Program-made: the position numbers and the translations under genes | Notes under the pieces: generated by a model | The model's input: the letters and a program-made list of their open reading frames with translations, nothing else | What the model was told of the DNA's origin: nothing | Databases searched by the model: none | In this document: piece by piece, positions 5,413-8,201 of the stretch | Layout of the letters: each line of letters starts with the position of its first letter | Position numbering within the stretch: position 1 is the first letter of the stretch | Assembly: GCA_028282485.1 (NCBI GenBank) | Contig: JANQHU010000235.1 | Span: 1-8,201 of the forward strand | Direction of reading: 5' to 3' | From: Bacillota bacterium | GTDB taxonomy: Bacteria; Bacillota; UBA4882; UBA8346 | Length of the DNA stretch: 8,201 nucleotides

Positions 5413-7569
5413 CTATTTAAAGAAGGCATTTAACATAATAAACGATGCAAAGACCACCGAAACCATGGAGGTTAATTTAATTAAAATGTTTAAAGAAGGT
5501 CCGGAGGTATCCTTAAAGGGATCCCCGACGGTGTCTCCCACTACGGCGGCTTTATGGGGATCAGAACCCTTCCCGCCGTGGTGGCCTTCTTCAATAAACT
5601 TTTTGGCATTATCCCAGCTACCACCAGCATTAGCCATCATTACCGCTAAGACAAACCCGGAAACGGTGGTTCCGGCCAGGAGCCCGGAGACCCCCCGAAT
5701 TCCTACTACTAAGCCTACGACTACCGGAGCTAAGATCGCGGTAATCGCTGGCAGAATCATTTCACTTTGGGCGGCTCGGGTACAGAGATCAACACACTTG
5801 GCATACTCCGGTTTGGCTTTTCCTTCCATCAAACCAGTAATCTCCCGAAATTGGCGCCGTACTTCCAAGACAATACTTTGCGCGGCGCGACCCACTGCCT
5901 GCATGGTCATCGAGCAGAAGAGATAAGGCAGCATGGCCCCGATTAATAAGCCAATCAAAACTGGCGGATCGGTGATATCTAAATGATGGTTAATAGCTCG
6001 GGCTCTTTCTAACCATTCAGGGATGGCTTCCCCCATTTTGGTGAGCTCGGCAATCTTTTCTTTACTTAAAAACTCCACTTTTTCGGTAAAGGAAACGATT
6101 AAGGCCAGGGCCGTTAAAGCGGCGGAACCAATGGCAAAACCTTTTCCGGTAGCCGCGGTAGTGTTTCCTAAAGAATCCAAGGCGTCGGTGCGTTTGCGTA
6201 CTTCTTCCCCCAACCCGGACATCTCGGCGATTCCCCCGGCATTATCGGCCACCGGGCCGTAAGCATCAGTGGCTAGAGTAATTCCTAAAGTAGAGAGCAT
6301 CCCTACGGCGGAGATGGCAATCCCGTATAAACCCATACCAAAATCGCCGCCCCCAGCGGAATAATAACTAATCAAAATAGCAATAGCAATTACTAAAACC
6401 GGCAAAAAGGTGGAGAGCATCCCCACAGCCAACCCGCTAATGATAATGGTGGCCGGACCCGTGGTAGCATTGTCGGCTACTTTTTGGGTGGGCTTATAGG
6501 TACCGGAAGTATAATACTCGGTGAGCACCCCAATAATTACCCCGGCAATCAATCCGGCTAAGACGGAACCATAAACCCCAATCTTATCCCAACCTAGGAT
6601 ATAACCAATAATCGGATAAGCGGCAATAGCCACAATCCCCGCACTAGTAAAGACGCCTTTGCGTAAAGCGCCTAGCAGCACTTTTTGCTCCGCTTTTTCT
6701 TCGGAACGTACAAACCAACTACCAATAATTGAAGCTAAGACTCCCATAAAAGCCATAATCATCGGAATCATGACTCCCCGGAAGCCTAAACCAGCCGCAA
6801 CCGCTAAAGCGGAGGTGGCCACAATGGAGCCTACATAAGATTCATAGAGATCCGCGCCCATTCCGGCCACGTCTCCCACGTTATCCCCGACGTTATCGGC
6901 AATAACTGCCGGATTGCGGGGATCATCTTCCGGAATCCCGGCTTCTACTTTACCAACTAAGTCCGCTCCCACATCGGCGGCTTTGGTAAAGATGCCGCCG
7001 CCCACTCTGGCAAAAAGGGCCATAGCGCTGGCACCCATCCCAAAGTTTAACATGGTGGCGGTAATTACATCAATGGACGCATTCATTGCATATTTTAAGA
7101 TTAAAAACCAAACACTAAGATCGAAGAGTCCCAAACCAACCACAACCAAGCCCATGACGGCACCGCTTTTAAAAGCGACTTGGAGGCCCGAATTCAAGCT
7201 TTTACTAGCCGCCCAAGCCGTCCGAGCATTGGATTTGGTGGCAGTCATCATCCCGAAAAAGCCGGCTAAAGCCGAGAAAAAACCACCGGTAATAAAGGCT
7301 AAAGGTACAATCCGGGGTAAATAACCTAAAAAAGAAATAATGGTTAAAATCACAAACATCACCGCAAAGAAGATGGTTACCCCTTTATACTGACGGCTTA
7401 AAAAGGCTTTCGCCCCTTCTCGAACAGCGGCGGAAAGTTCTTGCATGCGTTCGTTACCCGGTTCTTGCTTACTGATAAACATATACAAATACAAGGCATA
7501 ACCTAAGGCAATTAATGAGCCTAGTGGTACTAAGTAAAATAAATATTCAACTACTTGATTTGAAACCAC
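5413..7569 (-). CDS. hppA: K+-dependent, probably Na+-translocating membrane pyrophosphatase
   Basis: This integral membrane enzyme hydrolyses cytosolic pyrophosphate and pumps Na+ or H+ outward. It has 718 residues from GTG 7569, about 16 membrane helices, normal for the family. Numbered from that GTG, the substrate site has DVGADLVGKVE (199-209), DDPRNPAVIADNVGDNVGD (215-233), ATDAYGPVADNAGG (433-446) and the C-terminal GSDPHK...GDTVGDPFKDTSG (668-690). GNTTAATGKG (468-477) has Ala472 and Gly475 where K+-independent enzymes have Lys and Thr, so K+ dependence is predicted. Glu243 in DLYES matches the position of Thermotoga maritima Na+-PPase Glu246, while plant H+-PPases have Glu four residues later. 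Na+ transport is therefore favoured, though some H+ or dual Na+/H+ enzymes share this Glu. Start choice: GGGGG ends 9 bases before GTG 7569 but only 3 before TTG 7575, so GTG is preferred. Confidence 0.95.
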   Translation of the reverse strand: MVSNQVVEYLFYLVPLGSLIALGYALYLYMFISKQEPGNERMQELSAAVREGAKAFLSRQYKGVTIFFAVMFVILTIISFLGYLPRIVPLAFITGGFFSALAGFFGMMTATKSNARTAWAASKSLNSGLQVAFKSGAVMGLVVVGLGLFDLSVWFLILKYAMNASIDVITATMLNFGMGASAMALFARVGGGIFTKAADVGADLVGKVEAGIPEDDPRNPAVIADNVGDNVGDVAGMGADLYESYVGSIVATSALAVAAGLGFRGVMIPMIMAFMGVLASIIGSWFVRSEEKAEQKVLLGALRKGVFTSAGIVAIAAYPIIGYILGWDKIGVYGSVLAGLIAGVIIGVLTEYYTSGTYKPTQKVADNATTGPATIIISGLAVGMLSTFLPVLVIAIAILISYYSAGGGDFGMGLYGIAISAVGMLSTLGITLATDAYGPVADNAGGIAEMSGLGEEVRKRTDALDSLGNTTAATGKGFAIGSAALTALALIVSFTEKVEFLSKEKIAELTKMGEAIPEWLERARAINHHLDITDPPVLIGLLIGAMLPYLFCSMTMQAVGRAAQSIVLEVRRQFREITGLMEGKAKPEYAKCVDLCTRAAQSEMILPAITAILAPVVVGLVVGIRGVSGLLAGTTVSGFVLAVMMANAGGSWDNAKKFIEEGHHGGKGSDPHKAAVVGDTVGDPFKDTSGPSLNILIKLTSMVSVVFASFIMLNAFFK

Positions 7570-7578
7570 TTGCAAAGT

Positions 7579-7583
7579 CCCCC
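7579..7583 (-). promoter_or_regulatory. Ribosome binding site that decides the hppA start
   Basis: The minus strand has seven A followed by GGGGG, which can pair with CCUCC of 16S rRNA (one G-U). Spacing to GTG 7569 is 9 bases. Spacing to the longer-frame TTG 7575 is only 3 bases, which is too short. Confidence 0.6.
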
Positions 7584-7590
7584 TTTTTTT

Positions 7591-7600
7591 GTTTATAAAC
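7591..7600. repeat. Perfect palindrome GTTTATAAAC in the hppA leader
   Basis: A 10-base perfect palindrome ends just before the A-run and GGGGG of the hppA ribosome binding site. Immediately 5' on the minus strand are two copies of GGTAGTT separated by eight bases (7619-7597). Placement suggests an operator or translation-level element, but this is inference only. Confidence 0.3.
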
Positions 7601-7700
7601 TACCAGTTCTTTAACTACCTAAAACCTCTACCCCTTGGCACCCCCTTTGAAGAATAGCCCCATGAAGCAAACTGCTGGGCAGGCTGCTCCGGCTTTTTTA
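7601..7700 (-). promoter_or_regulatory. GC-rich, possibly structured 5' leader of hppA
   Basis: This block is clearly richer in G and C than the AT-rich DNA at 7701-7857. In the minus-strand RNA, GCCC (7680-7677) then AGCA-GTT-TGCT can pair, closed by GGGC after a TCATG bulge, giving a hairpin at 7658-7680. AGTT-AAAG-AACT forms a smaller one near 7605-7616. I could not match the block to a riboswitch consensus I know. No convincing -35/-10 pair is visible in 7701-7857; the best is TTTACC/TATTTT with a 16-base spacer near 7712-7740. Confidence 0.35.
7674..7699 (+). terminator. Plus-strand terminator-like hairpin with no plus-strand gene
   Basis: On the plus strand GCTGG-GCA, loop GGC, TGC-T-CCGGC forms a stem with one G-U pair and one bulged T, followed directly by six T (7694-7699). 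This has the shape of an intrinsic terminator, but no plus-strand gene lies upstream. It may stop antisense transcription towards the peptidase gene, or it may be a by-product of the hppA leader structure. Confidence 0.4.
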
Positions 7701-7840
7701 TTTCTGAAAATACTTCTGGTTAAATTAAGGTAAATTCTGAATTTCCCTTAAATATGTAAATTTGATACTTTAATTTAAATTTATTCTGCTCATCCAATAT
7801 AATGTATCACAAATTCTCAATAATTTAAAGGTTTTTTAAT

Positions 7841-7862
7841 GTTAAAAAGAAAATCTTTTAAC
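7841..7862 (-). repeat. AT-only inverted repeat at the peptidase stop codon
   Basis: The minus strand reads GTTAAAAGA, a short TTT loop, then TCTTTTTAAC, with one extra T in the right arm. The repeat contains the TAA stop of the peptidase gene. It may act as a weak terminator or 3' end stabiliser. It lacks G/C pairs in the stem, so the call is uncertain. Confidence 0.25.
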
Positions 7863-8201
7863 GTTTTAAAAACTCGGCCAGCAGATCAATTCGTTGGAAG
7901 AGGCTACTAATCACCATAAATTCCTGCTCTGAGTGATGCCCGCCTCCCACTGGGCCCAAGCCGTCCATGGTGGGAACCTTCAGGGCCGCAGCAAAGTTGG
8001 CATCAGAGCCCCCGCCGGATTCGGCCATTCCTAAGGGGATCCCCAGATCATCAGCCACGTCACATAATCGGTTAAATAAACGTCGGTTCATTTGAGTCGC
8101 TGGCATGGGTGGCCGGAGTAATCCCCCGCTCAAACTGCCTTTAGTCCCAAAGGTATACCGGGTGGCGGCAATCTCTTGCAGCGCTGTAAGCATGGTTGCG
8201 G
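7858..8201 (-). CDS. M20-family metallopeptidase, C-terminal part only
   Basis: The frame is open to the right edge of the window, so about 113 C-terminal residues of a protein usually 360-400 long are visible. ESGGGSDANF, counted from the internal ATG at 8193 as residues 58-67, and GLGPVGGGHHSE (78-89) match the C-terminal catalytic domain of carboxypeptidase G2-like M20 enzymes, whose HS/HSE histidine binds the second zinc or cobalt ion. The segment between and the closing ISSLFQRIDLLAEFLKR helix also fit. These enzymes remove C-terminal residues or hydrolyse N-acyl amino acids; the substrate is not predictable. The ATG at 8193 is internal and not the true start. The gene ends 289 bases before hppA and probably forms a separate unit. 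Confidence 0.9.
   Translation of the reverse strand, partial: ATMLTALQEIAATRYTFGTKGSLSGGLLRPPMPATQMNRRLFNRLCDVADDLGIPLGMAESGGGSDANFAAALKVPTMDGLGPVGGGHHSEQEFMVISSLFQRIDLLAEFLKR

Noticed and set aside
5288..5926. A 212-codon open frame on the plus strand opposite hppA and the antiporter start
   Set aside because: It is antisense to conserved hppA sequence, has no ribosome binding site of note and no recognisable protein features. Long antisense frames are common opposite such genes.
6914..7324. A plus-strand open frame opposite the middle of hppA
   Set aside because: Low-complexity Ala/Pro/Lys translation opposite conserved catalytic segments of hppA; explained by codon bias of the real gene.

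Overview
The window looks like chromosomal DNA from a Gram-positive anaerobe, probably a member of the Clostridia or a related Firmicutes lineage. This is inferred from a SpoVB/YabM-type flippase followed directly by mazG (a known Firmicutes order), purine-rich Shine-Dalgarno sites, and a K+-dependent membrane pyrophosphatase. The species cannot be named from the sequence. Almost all genes lie on the minus strand; the exception is a toxin-like gene at the left edge.

Left part (1-1500) is AT-rich. It holds the 3' part of a Doc/Fic-family gene on the plus strand and, convergent to it, an unrecognised helix-rich protein gene on the minus strand. A long hairpin at 421-469, with A/T runs on both sides, separates them as a bidirectional terminator. 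The unknown gene appears to have its own sigma-A-type promoter at the 3' end of mazG, and a strong Shine-Dalgarno that favours a start 37 codons inside the longest reading frame.

Centre-left (1505-3884) is a translationally coupled pair: a lipid-linked saccharide flippase and the house-cleaning NTP pyrophosphohydrolase MazG. In many Firmicutes the next genes would be hup or yabO/yabP. Here the AT-rich unknown gene sits in that place, which suggests an insertion or rearrangement.

Right part (4028-7857) is a bioenergetic pair: a membrane pyrophosphatase (hppA) with residues typical of the K+-dependent, Na+-transporting group, followed by a Na+/H+ antiporter of the ion-transporter superfamily. 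Together they could turn PPi hydrolysis into a Na+ gradient and exchange it for H+. Each gene is followed by an intrinsic terminator, although I see no convincing separate promoter for the antiporter. The roughly 280-base hppA upstream region contains a GC-rich, potentially structured block and a perfect 10-base palindrome just before the ribosome binding site. At the right edge is the C-terminal part of an M20-family metallopeptidase.

There is no clear new multi-gene system. The most novel items are the unknown coiled-coil gene and the unexplained hppA leader.
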